Positions 1 to 8,698 of a stretch of DNA of 64,000 nucleotides are shown here, piece after piece. Numbering within the stretch: the first letter of the stretch is position 1; every line of letters begins with the position of its first letter. The translations under genes were made by a program, and so were the position numbers. The notes under the pieces were generated by a model that was given only the letters and a program-made list of their open reading frames with translations, was not told the DNA's origin and searched no databases. Source of the stretch: Actinomyces sp. (GTDB taxonomy: Bacteria; Actinomycetota; Actinomycetes; Actinomycetales; Actinomycetaceae); NCBI RefSeq assembly GCF_030524025.1, contig NZ_JAUNHI010000006.1:1-64000 (forward strand), written 5' to 3'.

Positions 1-42
1 GTCATATGTCCCGATCTCGAGGTGCCATATCTCCCGATCTCG
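1..42. repeat. 23-bp dispersed tandem repeat, copy A
   Basis: Read on the minus strand, this holds one full 23-bp unit (20-42) and a second unit (1-19) cut by the window edge. The unit has a CGAGATCGG head followed by an ATATGGCACCT-like tail. The same unit occurs at 16506-16536, 22993-23047 and 48393-48420. It lies upstream of the iron importer. Function unknown; identity as a family is seen directly. Confidence 0.75.
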
Positions 43-145
43 GCGAGGGGGAGGGGCCCGGAGCCAACGATCGAGCCCCGTACCCGTGGCGCCCAGCCCG
101 TGTTCCCCCCCCCTGGACCCACTCATCCAGCCGTGCCGGCGGGCC

Positions 146-174
146 TTGCCCCGCATTCCGAAAGGATGTAGGTT
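146..174 (+). promoter_or_regulatory. Candidate promoter of the iron importer
   Basis: TTGCCC at 146-151 and TAGGTT at 169-174 are separated by 17 bases, a fair sigma-70-type match. The iron box starts 11 bases after the -10 element, so a bound repressor would block transcription. The promoter call is inferred from spacing only. Confidence 0.4.
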
Positions 175-184
175 CGTATTCGAG

Positions 185-207
185 TAAGGTAAGCCTAGGC
201 TACCTAA
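185..207. promoter_or_regulatory. DtxR/IdeR iron box
   Basis: A near-palindrome with arms TAAGGT (185-190) and ACCTAA (202-207) around a perfect AGCCTAGGCT core (192-201). This closely matches the DtxR/IdeR consensus of TTAGGTTAG half sites. It sits 60 bases before the start codon of the iron-siderophore binding protein, which is the expected place for iron-dependent repression. Site type rests on established knowledge of DtxR boxes. Confidence 0.85.
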
Positions 208-267
208 CCGGCTCTGCTCGCCCGCACCACGTGGGAGGGCCCGTTCCTGATCCGAGAGAGGTCCGTC

Positions 268-1299
268 ATGACTGTGTCCCGCAAGTCCTTCCTTGTCAGC
301 GCGATGCTCGCGCCTGTCGGTGCGGCGCTTGCCGCCTGCGGCTCGTCGGATTCAAACGGGTCCGGGTCCTCGGCCACCCCCTCAGGCTCGACGGTGGCCG
401 GCACGGGAGCGGGAAGCGCGACCGTGGAGGACAACTACGGCAGCGTCGAGGTGGCGCTCCCGGTGGAGCGCGTCGCCACCACGGACAACCGCACCTTCGA
501 GGTCCTGGCCGACTGGGGGGCGCCGGTGGTGGCCGTGCCCAAGCCTCTGGTGCCCTCGACCGTGACCGCCTTCAAGGGCGAGGACATCGTCGACCTGGGA
601 TCGCACAATGAGCCCGACCTCGAGGCCCTCGTCGCGGCCGAGCCCGACCTCATCATCGCCGGCCAGCGCTTCTCGCAGTTCTACGAGGACATGAAGAGCC
701 TCAACCCCGACACCCCCATCATCGACCTCGAGCCGCGAGAGGGGCAGCCCCTCGACTCCGAGCTCGCCCGCCAGGTCACCGCCCTGGGCGCGGTCTTCGG
801 CAAGGAGGCGGAGGCCGAGACCCTCGTCGAAGGACTCAACACCTCGGTGTCCGAGGCCAAGGCCGCCTACGACGGCACGTCGACCGTCATGGCCGTCAAT
901 GTCTCGGGGGGTGAGATCGGTTACATCGCCCCCTCGGTGGGGCGCACCTTCGGCCCGGTCTTCGACCTGCTCGGGCTCGAGCCTTCTCTGACGGTGACCG
1001 GAGCCTCGTCCACCCACGAGGGCGACGACATCTCCGTCGAGGCGATCGCCGAGTCCAACCCGGACTGGATCCTCGTGCTCGACCGGGACGGGGCGGTCAG
1101 CGCTGACGAGGAGGGCTACACCCCGGCCCAGGAGGTCATCTCCGGCAACGCAGCGCTCCAGAACGTGAGCGCCGTGTCGAACGGTCGGATCATCTACGCC
1201 CCCCAGGACACCTACACCAACGAGTCGATCATCACCTACACGGAGATCTTCGACCTCATCACCGAGGCCTTCACCTCCGGGAAGGGCAACGCCCAGTGA
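268..1299 (+). CDS. Iron-siderophore ABC importer, substrate-binding lipoprotein (FatB/CeuE/YclQ-like)
   Basis: A 343-residue lipoprotein that should capture a ferric siderophore outside the membrane and hand it to the permeases downstream. The N-terminus has a short charged start, a hydrophobic stretch and a lipobox L-A-A-C with Cys24, followed by a Ser/Gly-rich linker. The mature part has the periplasmic-binding-protein fold of the TroA/FecB class; the segment after residue 60 (VALPVERVATTDNRTFEVL) resembles the petrobactin/catecholate binders YclQ and CeuE. GAGAGG lies a few bases before the ATG. The iron box upstream and the two permeases and ATPase downstream support the role. The exact siderophore cannot be read. 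Confidence 0.85.
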   Translation: MTVSRKSFLVSAMLAPVGAALAACGSSDSNGSGSSATPSGSTVAGTGAGSATVEDNYGSVEVALPVERVATTDNRTFEVLADWGAPVVAVPKPLVPSTVTAFKGEDIVDLGSHNEPDLEALVAAEPDLIIAGQRFSQFYEDMKSLNPDTPIIDLEPREGQPLDSELARQVTALGAVFGKEAEAETLVEGLNTSVSEAKAAYDGTSTVMAVNVSGGEIGYIAPSVGRTFGPVFDLLGLEPSLTVTGASSTHEGDDISVEAIAESNPDWILVLDRDGAVSADEEGYTPAQEVISGNAALQNVSAVSNGRIIYAPQDTYTNESIITYTEIFDLITEAFTSGKGNAQ

Positions 1300-1321
1300 C
1301 CCACCGGCGTTCCTGCCCCCA

Positions 1322-2374
1322 GTGGGCTCACCGCCCACCACGGGTGGACCGTTGAGCGATCGCACCGCCATGACGCCTGCGACGCCGGCCTCGACGACCC
1401 GCCGCCCGTCCACCGTCCCGGCCCGGAGCCGGCCCCAGGGGCTCTCCCTTCTCATCGGGGTCCTCGCGGTCGCCGCACTGCTTGTCGCCAGCCTCCTGAC
1501 CGGGGAGTACTCGATCCTGTCCCACGGTGACGGCGCGCAGATGTTCCTCAACGTGCGCGTTCCGCGCACGGTCGCCCTGCTCCTGTCCGGCACGGCCATG
1601 GCGATGTCGGGCCTGGTCATGCAGCGCATCACCCAGAACCGTTTCGTCGAGCCCACGACGACCGGCACCACCGAGTGGGCGGGCCTCGGGCTTATCGTCG
1701 TCATGTCCCTGGCGCCCCGGTCGACCGTGCTCGAGCGGATGGTGGTCGCGGTGCTCTTCGCCTTCCTGGGGACGATGGTCTTCTTCCTGTTCCTGCGCAG
1801 GGTCTCGCTGCGCTCCTCCCTCCTGGTGCCGATCGTGGGGATCATGCTCGGCGCGGTGGTCAGCGCCGCCTCGACCTTCTACGCCCTGAGGACCGACATG
1901 CTCCAGTCCCTGGGGGTCTGGTTCCAGGGCAGCTTCACCTCGGTGTACCGGGGCCAGTACGAGGTGCTGTGGCTCGTGCTGCTCGTCGTCATCGGAGTGG
2001 CCCTCTACGCCGACCGGCTCACCGTTGCCGGCCTGGGGGAGGACATGGCCACGAGCATCGGTCTGGACTACCGCAGGACGGTCCTGGTCGGGACGGGGAT
2101 GATCGCGGTGGCCACCGGGGTGGTCACGGTCGTCGTGGGCTCGCTGCCCTTCCTCGGCCTCATCGTCCCCAACCTGGTCTCCCGGTGGCGGGGGGACGAC
2201 CTGCGCTCCAACCTGCCATGGGTGTGCGTCGCCGGGGCGGGCCTGGTCACCGCCTGCGACCTCGTGGCGCGGGTCATCATCTCGCCCTTCGAGGTACCGG
2301 TGGCCGTCGTGCTCGGTCTGCTGGGCGCCACCGTCTTCGTCGTGCTCATCGCGCGCAGCTCTGAGGCCGCATGA
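1322..2374 (+). CDS. Iron-siderophore ABC importer, FecCD-family permease 1
   Basis: Up to 350 residues with about nine or ten hydrophobic segments from residue ~40 onward, typical of FecCD/BtuC permeases (usually 320-350 residues). It would form half of the transmembrane channel. The end overlaps the next gene by four bases (ATGA), so the permeases are translationally coupled. The start is uncertain: GTG at 1322 gives the longest form, but the hydrophobic core begins late and ATG at 1370 (334 residues) is also in frame; neither has a strong ribosome-binding site. It corresponds to FatD/CeuB/YclN in the catecholate importer group, an assignment by order and family only. Confidence 0.82.
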   Translation: MGSPPTTGGPLSDRTAMTPATPASTTRRPSTVPARSRPQGLSLLIGVLAVAALLVASLLTGEYSILSHGDGAQMFLNVRVPRTVALLLSGTAMAMSGLVMQRITQNRFVEPTTTGTTEWAGLGLIVVMSLAPRSTVLERMVVAVLFAFLGTMVFFLFLRRVSLRSSLLVPIVGIMLGAVVSAASTFYALRTDMLQSLGVWFQGSFTSVYRGQYEVLWLVLLVVIGVALYADRLTVAGLGEDMATSIGLDYRRTVLVGTGMIAVATGVVTVVVGSLPFLGLIVPNLVSRWRGDDLRSNLPWVCVAGAGLVTACDLVARVIISPFEVPVAVVLGLLGATVFVVLIARSSEAA

Positions 2375-3390
2375 CCGCCGTCGCTCAGCCCCGCTCGGCA
2401 GGTGCCTTCGCCTCGGTCCGCTCACGACGGCGGTGGTGGCTGATCTACCTGTCGGTCACCCTGGCCGCTCTGGGGTGCGCCATCGGCCTGCTCGCCTGGG
2501 ACAATCCCATGGAGCCCGGTTCCCGGGGCTTCTGGCTCATCGCCGCCCGGCGTCTGGACGCGGTGGTCGCCATGGCGCTGGTGGCCGTGTCTCAAGCCAT
2601 GGCCACGGTCGCCTTCCAGACCGTGGCGGGCAACCGCATCGTGACCCCCTCGCTCCTGGGCTTCGAGTCGCTCTACCGCGCCATCCACACCACGACCGTC
2701 TTCCTGTTCGGCATCTCCGGCCTGGCTGCCGCCAGGACGCTCGAGGTCTTCGCGCTCCAGCTGGTCATCATGGTCTGCCTGTCGCTGGTCCTGTACGCCT
2801 GGCTGCTGACGAGCCGGCGGGCGAGCATGCACGCGCTGCTACTGATCGGCATCGTCGTCGGGGCGGGACTGGGCAGCGTGTCCACCTTCATGCAACGGCT
2901 CATGACCCCCAGCGAGTTCGACGTGCTCGCGGCCCGGCTCTTCGGCTCGGTGAGCAACGCCGACCGGGACTACTACCCGATCGCCGTGCCGCTGGTCGTG
3001 GCCGTCGCCCTGGCCCTGTACGCCGGGTCGCGCTACCTCAACGTCCTGGCCTTGGGCCGACAGGTCTCGACCAGCCTGGGCATGGAGCACCGACGGGCCA
3101 CGGTCCTCGTGCTCGTGGCCGTCTCCCTGCTCATGGCGGGCTCGACGGCGCTCGTGGGGCCGATGACCTTCCTCGGCTTCCTCGTGGCCACCATCGCCTA
3201 CCAGCTGTGCGAGACCCACGACCACCGCTTCATCCTGCCGATGGCGGTCAGCCTAGCCTTCCTGACCCTGACGGGCGCCTACCTGCTCATGAAGCACGTG
3301 TTCTACGCCGAGGGCATCGTCTCGGTCATCATCGAGCTGGTCGGGGGCTCGGCATTCCTCCTCATCATCCTGCGGAAGGGGCGCCTGTGA
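2371..3390 (+). CDS. Iron-siderophore ABC importer, FecCD-family permease 2
   Basis: A 339-residue FecCD-type permease, the partner of the preceding one. It shows the usual array of about ten membrane segments and a conserved loop near residues 225-265 (GRQVSTSLGMEHRR, then a GPMTFLGF segment) that in this family contacts the ATPase. Its ATG overlaps the previous stop, and its own TGA overlaps the GTG start of the ATPase. The gene set of binding protein, two permeases and ATPase, in that order, matches CeuEBCD/YclQNOP-like operons by content. Confidence 0.85.
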   Translation: MTAVAQPRSAGAFASVRSRRRWWLIYLSVTLAALGCAIGLLAWDNPMEPGSRGFWLIAARRLDAVVAMALVAVSQAMATVAFQTVAGNRIVTPSLLGFESLYRAIHTTTVFLFGISGLAAARTLEVFALQLVIMVCLSLVLYAWLLTSRRASMHALLLIGIVVGAGLGSVSTFMQRLMTPSEFDVLAARLFGSVSNADRDYYPIAVPLVVAVALALYAGSRYLNVLALGRQVSTSLGMEHRRATVLVLVAVSLLMAGSTALVGPMTFLGFLVATIAYQLCETHDHRFILPMAVSLAFLTLTGAYLLMKHVFYAEGIVSVIIELVGGSAFLLIILRKGRL

Positions 3391-4139
3391 TCGAGCTCAG
3401 CGCCGTGACGAAGGTCTACAGCCCGGAGGTGGTCATCGGCCCGGTCGACCTGGTCATCCCCGAGGGAGGGATCACCGCCCTCGTCGGGCCCAACGGGGCC
3501 GGCAAGTCAACCCTGCTCATGATGATCGGCAGGCTGCTCGGCATCGACGAGGGGGCCATCCGCGTCGCGGGCCTCGACGTGTCGCGCACCCGCTCGGCCG
3601 ATCTGGCCAGGGTCGTCTCGATCCTCAGGCAGGACAACCATGTCGTCACCCGGCTGACCGTGCGCCAGCTCGTGGGCCTCGGACGATTCCCCTACAGCAG
3701 GGGGCGCCTGAGGGCCGGTGATGAGGAGGTCGTCTCGCGCTGCATCGACTTCCTGGGGCTGGAAGAGCTGGAGCACCGCTACCTCGACCAGCTCTCCGGG
3801 GGCCAGCGCCAGCGCGCCTACGTGGCGATGGTGCTGTGCCAGGAGACCGACTACGTCCTGCTCGACGAGCCCCTCAACAACCTCGACATCGCCCGGGCGG
3901 TCGAGATGATGAACCATCTCGAGCGGGCCGCCGAGGACCTGGGGCGCACGATCCTCATCGTGCTCCACGACATCAACGTCGCCGCCCGCTACGCCGACCG
4001 CATCTGCACGGTCAAGGACGGCAGAATCCTCCACTGCGGCCCGCCCGATGAGATCATGCGCGACGAGGTGCTCACCGAGGTCTTCGGCACCCCGATCGAG
4101 GTCATCGACGGCCCGCGCGGCCCGCTGGCCTGCTTCTAA
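3387..4139 (+). CDS. Iron-siderophore ABC importer ATPase
   Basis: A 250-residue ABC ATPase that powers siderophore uptake. The Walker A motif GPNGAGKST is at residues 34-42, the signature LSGGQRQR is mid-protein and Walker B ends in LLDEP, followed by the switch His in VLHDIN. The GTG start at 3387 overlaps the TGA of the upstream permease in a GTGA arrangement; no in-frame ATG fits the start of the domain. Length matches FecE/YclP proteins. It closes the iron-regulated operon. Confidence 0.88.
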   Translation: MIELSAVTKVYSPEVVIGPVDLVIPEGGITALVGPNGAGKSTLLMMIGRLLGIDEGAIRVAGLDVSRTRSADLARVVSILRQDNHVVTRLTVRQLVGLGRFPYSRGRLRAGDEEVVSRCIDFLGLEELEHRYLDQLSGGQRQRAYVAMVLCQETDYVLLDEPLNNLDIARAVEMMNHLERAAEDLGRTILIVLHDINVAARYADRICTVKDGRILHCGPPDEIMRDEVLTEVFGTPIEVIDGPRGPLACF

Positions 4140-4170
4140 GCCCCGGAGCCCGAGCCTCGAGCCCGGGGCT
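4139..4170. terminator. Possible terminator hairpin between convergent operons
   Basis: Eight-bp arms AGCCCCGG (4139-4146) and CCGGGGCT (4163-4170) begin at the ATPase stop codon. No T-run follows, so it would be an actinobacterial-type terminator or a bidirectional one serving the convergent transketolase gene. Moderate support only. Confidence 0.5.
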
Positions 4171-4228
4171 GTCGACGCCGGGCCCGGCCGGGGTGGTCGA
4201 CGCCCGGGCCGGCCCCGGTGGCCCGGAC

Positions 4229-6328
4229 TCAGCCCTGGGCGGCCAGGGCTGAGCGGGCCCGGGCGGCGACGTTGTCGGCGGTGAAGCCGTGCTGGTCGAA
4301 CAGGTAGGTCCCCGGGGCTGAAGCCCCGAAGCCCTCGATCGAGATGATCTCGCCGCGCTCGCCGACGATCTCGCGCCACCCCAGGGCGATCCCGGCCTCG
4401 ACAGAGACCCGGGCCGAGCCGGCGGGCAGGACCGAGGCGCGGTAGTCCTCGTCCTGCTCGGCGAACCACTCCAGGCAGGGCGCTGAGACGACGCGGGTGG
4501 CGGTGCCCTCGGCCTGGAGGATCTCGCGGGCCGCCACCGCCACGGCCACCTCCGAGCCTGTGGCCACGATCGTGACCGCCGGGGCGGTGGGCGCCGAGTC
4601 GGGGCCGGTGGCCTCGAGCAGGACGTAGGCGCCGCGGGCCACGCCCTCGGCGGCGGCCTCGGCCGAGGCCAGGACCGGCAGGTTCTGGCGCGACAGGATG
4701 AGGCCGGCGGGGTGGTGGCGCCGGCGCAGGACCGCGGCCCAGGCGGCGGCCGTCTCGTTGGCGTCGGCGGGCCGCACGATGTCGAGGCCGGGGATGGCGC
4801 GCAGGGCGGCCAGGTGCTCGATCGGCTGGTGGGTGGGGCCGTCCTCGCCGACACCGATGGAGTCGTGGCTCCACACGAAGGTGGTCGGGATCCCCATGAG
4901 TGCCGCCAGGCGCACGGCCGGCCGCATGTAGTCGGCGAAGACGAGGAAGGTGCCCCCGTAGGCGCGGGTCAGGCCGTCGAGCACGATGCCGTTGAGGATC
5001 GAGCCCATGGCGTGCTCGCGGACCCCGAAGTGGAGGGTGCGCCCGGCCGGGCCGTCGGCCTCCGAGCGGGCCAGCTCGGAGGGCAGGAAGGAGCCCTGGC
5101 CGTCCATGGTGGTGTTGTTCGAGCCGGCCAGGTCGGCCGATCCGCCCCACAGCTCGGGGACGACGGGCGCCAGGGCGGACAGCACCTTGCCCGAGGCTGA
5201 GCGGGTGGCCAGGGACTCCCCGACCTCCCAGCGGGGCAGGGCCTCGTCCAGGCCCTCGGGCAGCCGGCCGGCCTGGAGGCGGTCGAGCAGGGCGGCCCGC
5301 TCGGGGTTGGCGGCCCGCCACGCCTCGAAGCGGGCCTCCCACTGCTTGCGGGCGGCCGCGGCGCGCCGGGCGGCCTGGGTGCGGGTGTGCTCGAGGACGC
5401 CGTCGGTGGCGAAGCGGGCCTCGGGGTCCAGGCCGAGGGCTCGCTTGAGGCCGGCGAGCTCCTCGGCACCCAGCTTGGCGCCGTGGCTGGAGGCCTGGCC
5501 CTGCTTGGTGGGGGCGGGCCAGGCGATGATGGTGCGCAGGCGGATGAGTGTGGGCCGGGAGGTCTCGGCCCGGGCCTGGACGAGCGCCTCGTGGAGGGCC
5601 CCCAGGTCCTCGTGGTACTGCCCCCCGGCCGTCCAGTCGACCTCGAGGACCTGCCAGCCGTAGGCCTCGAAGCGTGCCGAGGGGTCCTCGTCGAAGGCGA
5701 TGTCCGTGTCGCCCTCGATGGAGATGTCGTTGTCGTCGTATATGGCGATGAGGTTGCCCAGGCGCTGGGTGCCGGCCAGGGAGGCGGCCTCGGAGGCCAC
5801 GCCCTCTTGCATGCAGCCGTCGCCGGCGATCGTGTAGACGTAGTGGTCGAAGACGGACTCGCCGGCGGCGGCCTCGGGGTCGAGCAGCGCCTGCTCGTGG
5901 CGCGCCGCCATGGCCATGCCCACGGCGTTGGCGAACCCAGCCCCCAGCGGGCCGGTGGTCGTCTCCACCCCGGGGGTGTGCCCGAACTCGGGGTGGCCGG
6001 GGGTCAGGGAGCCCGCCTGCCGCAGCGCCTCGAGGTCGCTGACCTCCAGCCCGTAGCCAGCCATGACGAGCTGGACGTACTGGAGGAGGGAGGCGTGCCC
6101 GGCCGAGAGCACGAAACGGTCGCGGCCCAGCCACTGGGGGTCGGCGGGGTCGCCGGTCATCTCGTGCTGGTATAGCAGGTAGGCGGCCGGAGCCAGGGAG
6201 ATCGCCGTGCCCGGGTGGCCGGAGCCGGCGGTCTCGACGGCGTCGGCGGCCAGGGCCTTGGCAACCCTGATCGCCTTGAGGTCGGTGTCGGACAGTGCGA
6301 GCTGGTCGGAGAGCTGCTCGGAGGACAT
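4229..6328 (-). CDS. tkt: Transketolase
   Basis: A 699-residue thiamine-diphosphate enzyme moving two-carbon units between ketoses and aldoses in the pentose phosphate pathway. The GDG...N cofactor motif is visible (AGDGCMQEG followed by AIYDDNDIS), as is the catalytic glutamate region HFGVREHAMGS and the C-terminal domain. Length matches bacterial Tkt. The ATG is preceded by GGAG. It lies head-to-tail downstream of a DeoR-type repressor gene and next to a sugar importer with DhaKL-type kinases, so it may serve that local pathway, for example with erythrose 4-phosphate or xylulose 5-phosphate. It could also be the only housekeeping copy; this cannot be told here. Confidence 0.95.
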   Translation of the reverse strand: MSSEQLSDQLALSDTDLKAIRVAKALAADAVETAGSGHPGTAISLAPAAYLLYQHEMTGDPADPQWLGRDRFVLSAGHASLLQYVQLVMAGYGLEVSDLEALRQAGSLTPGHPEFGHTPGVETTTGPLGAGFANAVGMAMAARHEQALLDPEAAAGESVFDHYVYTIAGDGCMQEGVASEAASLAGTQRLGNLIAIYDDNDISIEGDTDIAFDEDPSARFEAYGWQVLEVDWTAGGQYHEDLGALHEALVQARAETSRPTLIRLRTIIAWPAPTKQGQASSHGAKLGAEELAGLKRALGLDPEARFATDGVLEHTRTQAARRAAAARKQWEARFEAWRAANPERAALLDRLQAGRLPEGLDEALPRWEVGESLATRSASGKVLSALAPVVPELWGGSADLAGSNNTTMDGQGSFLPSELARSEADGPAGRTLHFGVREHAMGSILNGIVLDGLTRAYGGTFLVFADYMRPAVRLAALMGIPTTFVWSHDSIGVGEDGPTHQPIEHLAALRAIPGLDIVRPADANETAAAWAAVLRRRHHPAGLILSRQNLPVLASAEAAAEGVARGAYVLLEATGPDSAPTAPAVTIVATGSEVAVAVAAREILQAEGTATRVVSAPCLEWFAEQDEDYRASVLPAGSARVSVEAGIALGWREIVGERGEIISIEGFGASAPGTYLFDQHGFTADNVAARARSALAAQG

Positions 6329-6445
6329 GGCGGGCTCCTTCGGGTGGACTGGTGTGCGGGTGGGCGGCGTTGCGCGGGGCCGGGCCGGCGGGCGTGTCGC
6401 GGCGACGGTACCGCAGGCCGCTGTCCGGCGCCCCTTCGGTCCGCG

Positions 6446-7189
6446 CTAGCCGGAGGCGACCTCGGCGCGGATGAGCGGGATCGGGTAGGAGGCTGCCTTG
6501 ATGGGGGTCAGGAGGGAGTCGGTGATCCCGGCGGTGAAGTCCTCGATGCCGAGGATCTTGTACATGGCCGGGCGTCCGAACTTCGTGGAGTCGGCCACGA
6601 AGAAGGCCTCCGAGGCGATCGAGCGGATCTTGCGGACAATCTCCAGGGCGTAGGCGCTGTTGCCGTAAATGCCGTCCTCGAGCACCGAGCTCGCCCCGAA
6701 GACCGCGACGTTGACCCGGATCTGGTTGAGCTGCTCGACGGCGGTGGGGCCCCACATGTGGCTGCGGTTGGGCAACAGCTCGCCGCCGATGAACACGAGG
6801 TTGAGGGCCGGTTTGCGGAGGATCTCCAGGCCCACGAGCAGATCATGGGTGACCACAGTCACCTGCTGGCGGTCGAGGGCCCGCGCCGTCTCCAGGCAGG
6901 TCGAGCCCGAGTCGAGGAAGACGGTCTGCCCCTCGAGGATCCTCTCGGCCATCGCCGGCCCGATCGCCCGCTTCTCACGCATGTTCGATGTGTCGGTCAG
7001 CTCGGCCAGGTTGTCCCGGGGCGGGATCGCTCCGCCGTGGGTGCGGCGCAGCACGCCGGCCGCCGCGAGCTCCTCGAGGTCCCGCCGGATGGTCGAGACA
7101 TTGACGTGCAGTCTCGTGGCCAGTGAGGTGACTGTCTCGAATCCTGAGTCCCGCACCAGCGAGACGATGTGATCATGCCGTTGCGTCAT
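6446..7189 (-). CDS. DeoR/GlpR-family transcriptional repressor
   Basis: A 247-residue sugar-phosphate-responsive repressor. The N-terminal helix-turn-helix (SLATRLHVNVSTIRRDLEELAAAGVLRRTHGGA) is the classic DeoR motif, followed by a sugar-phosphate-isomerase-like effector domain with DSGSTCLETARAL. The ATG at 7189 was chosen over a 34-residue longer form because GAGG lies just upstream and the protein then begins right at the DNA-binding domain. It is divergent from the CUT2 importer and DhaKL genes; palindromes in the shared 412-bp gap are its likely operators. The inducer is probably a phosphorylated intermediate of that pathway (inference). Confidence 0.88.
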   Translation of the reverse strand: MTQRHDHIVSLVRDSGFETVTSLATRLHVNVSTIRRDLEELAAAGVLRRTHGGAIPPRDNLAELTDTSNMREKRAIGPAMAERILEGQTVFLDSGSTCLETARALDRQQVTVVTHDLLVGLEILRKPALNLVFIGGELLPNRSHMWGPTAVEQLNQIRVNVAVFGASSVLEDGIYGNSAYALEIVRKIRSIASEAFFVADSTKFGRPAMYKILGIEDFTAGITDSLLTPIKAASYPIPLIRAEVASG

Positions 7190-7323
7190 GGTCCTCGTGC
7201 CTTCGCTCCGGGTTCGCGCCTGGTCCGCACCTGGCTCGCGCGTGGTCTGCACCGGGTCCGTGGGCCCGTGGTCACCGGTGCCGGCGGCCATCGGTCGCGT
7301 TCAGCATAGGCCACGAGCGGCGC

Positions 7324-7345
7324 GCGTGCGCGATCTCGCGCACGC
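7324..7345. promoter_or_regulatory. Perfect 22-bp palindrome, candidate DeoR operator
   Basis: Arms GCGTGCGCGA (7324-7333) and TCGCGCACGC (7336-7345) match perfectly around a central TC. It lies in the divergent gap (7190-7601) between the repressor and the importer. The same half site recurs at 7470-7479, which argues for a real operator pair that could loop. Confidence 0.6.
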
Positions 7346-7438
7346 TGTGGTGGACGCCATAGTTCCAGGCGTTGTTGGCAGGTGATCTCGTGAAAATCAA
7401 GCAGTAGAGCGCATGGATGCGTGAACAGTGGGACGCAC

Positions 7439-7494
7439 TGCGCGAAATCGCGCGCAAACATGCGTGTTTTCGCGCACGCATCTGTGGTTATAGT
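7439..7494 (+). promoter_or_regulatory. Importer promoter with two more repressor-like palindromes
   Basis: GCGCGA/TCGCGC arms (7440-7453) and ATGCGTG/CACGCAT arms (7460-7481) sit just before a -10-like TATAGT at 7489-7494. The half site TCGCGCACGC (7470-7479) repeats that of the 22-bp palindrome 125 bases upstream. No good -35 box is present, and the palindrome occupies that place. The remaining leader to 7601 holds only the ribosome-binding site. Confidence 0.5.
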
Positions 7495-7601
7495 CCTCGG
7501 CATGGCGCCGCTCACACCGGCCCGCCGCGCGAGGAGGCACGGCGGGCCGGTGGTCATCGGGGCGTTCTTCCCCACACGGTCACAAAGGAGTGAGTTGAGA
7601 C

Positions 7602-8636
7602 ATGATTGCTCGGAGGAACATGCTGCTGGCCCTGTCGGCCGGCTCTGTGTCGGCGGTGCTGCTGAGCGCCTGCGGCACGGTCGGCGAGTCGGGGGGCTCG
7701 TCCAGTGCGGGCGCCGGCGACTCCAAGACGATGGTCACGGTCGTCAAGGTCAAAGGCATCGCCTGGTTCGACAGGATGGACGTGGGCGTCGTCGAGTGGG
7801 GCGAGGCCAACGGCTACGACACCCGCACCGAGGGCGGGGACGACAACTCCGCCGAGAAGCAGATCCAGATCATCCAGAACCTCATCGCCCAGAAGCCCGC
7901 CGCGATCACGGTGGTCCCCAACTCGCCGGAGGCCCTGTCCCAGGTCCTGTCCCAGGCCCGCTCCCAGGGGATCACGGTCGTGTCCCACGAGGCCACCGGC
8001 ATCCAGAACGTCGACATCGACATCGAGGCCTTCGACAACAAGTCCTACGGCGAGGACATCATGAAGAACATCGGCGAGGCCACCGGGGGCACGGGCAAGT
8101 ACGTCCAGTTCGTCGGCGGACTGACCGCCAAGACGCATATGGAGTGGGTCGAGGCCGCCTACAACTACCAGCTGGCCAACTTCCCCGACATGGAGCGCGT
8201 CGAGACGCCCATCGAGTCCACCGACAACGAGACCGCCGCCTACGAGAAGGCCAAGGAGGTCCTGGGCAAGTACCCCGACATCAAGGCCTTCCAGGGCTCG
8301 GCGGGCAACGACGTCCCCGGGATCGCCCGCGCCATCGAGGAGGCGGGTCTGACCGACCAGGTCGTCGTTATGGGCACCTGCATCCCCTCGGCCTCGATGA
8401 AGTACCTCGAGGCCGGCTCCATCGACAAGATCTTCTTCTGGGACCCGGCGCTGGCCGGCAAGGCCCAGCTCGAGATCGCCAAGATCCTCCACGACGGCGG
8501 CGAGATCACCGAGGGGACGGACCTGGGCATCGAGGGCTACACCTCGCTGACCAAGCTGGAGGGCTACGACAACGTCTGGGTCGGCGACGCCGCCATCGCG
8601 GCCGACCTCGCCGAGGCCAAGAAGTACGACTTCTGA
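7602..8636 (+). CDS. CUT2 sugar ABC importer, substrate-binding lipoprotein
   Basis: A 344-residue sugar-binding lipoprotein of the RbsB/LsrB/RhaS group (type I periplasmic-binding fold). The signal has ARRN, a hydrophobic run and lipobox L-S-A-C with Cys24. The mature protein shows the family pattern: EGGDDNSAEKQIQIIQNLIAQKPAAITVVPNSPEAL early on and a second-lobe segment KEVLGKYPDIKAFQGSAGNDVPGIARAIEE. AAGGAG precedes the ATG. The adjacent DhaKL-type kinases suggest a short ketose or polyol ligand, but LsrB- or rhamnose-like ligands cannot be excluded from the sequence. Confidence 0.85.
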   Translation: MIARRNMLLALSAGSVSAVLLSACGTVGESGGSSSAGAGDSKTMVTVVKVKGIAWFDRMDVGVVEWGEANGYDTRTEGGDDNSAEKQIQIIQNLIAQKPAAITVVPNSPEALSQVLSQARSQGITVVSHEATGIQNVDIDIEAFDNKSYGEDIMKNIGEATGGTGKYVQFVGGLTAKTHMEWVEAAYNYQLANFPDMERVETPIESTDNETAAYEKAKEVLGKYPDIKAFQGSAGNDVPGIARAIEEAGLTDQVVVMGTCIPSASMKYLEAGSIDKIFFWDPALAGKAQLEIAKILHDGGEITEGTDLGIEGYTSLTKLEGYDNVWVGDAAIAADLAEAKKYDF

Positions 8637-8643
8637 GGCGGAG

Positions 8644-8681
8644 CCGGTGCTGGGGGCGTCAGCGTGCGCCCCCGGCACCGG
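8644..8681 (+). promoter_or_regulatory. Strong hairpin after the binding-protein gene
   Basis: Fifteen-base arms (8644-8658 and 8667-8681) pair with one T.G wobble around an eight-base loop. It sits between the binding-protein stop codon and the ATPase start. Comparable hairpins occur at the same place in three other importer operons of this window. Likely role is partial termination or mRNA stabilisation, giving excess binding protein (inference). Confidence 0.7.
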
Positions 8682-8698
8682 GATCGAGGAACGAACCA

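Noticed and set aside
3507..6755. A 1082-codon minus-strand frame overlapping the iron ATPase, transketolase and DeoR genes
   Set aside because: Arg/Pro-rich composition without domains; the real transketolase is in another frame on the same strand.
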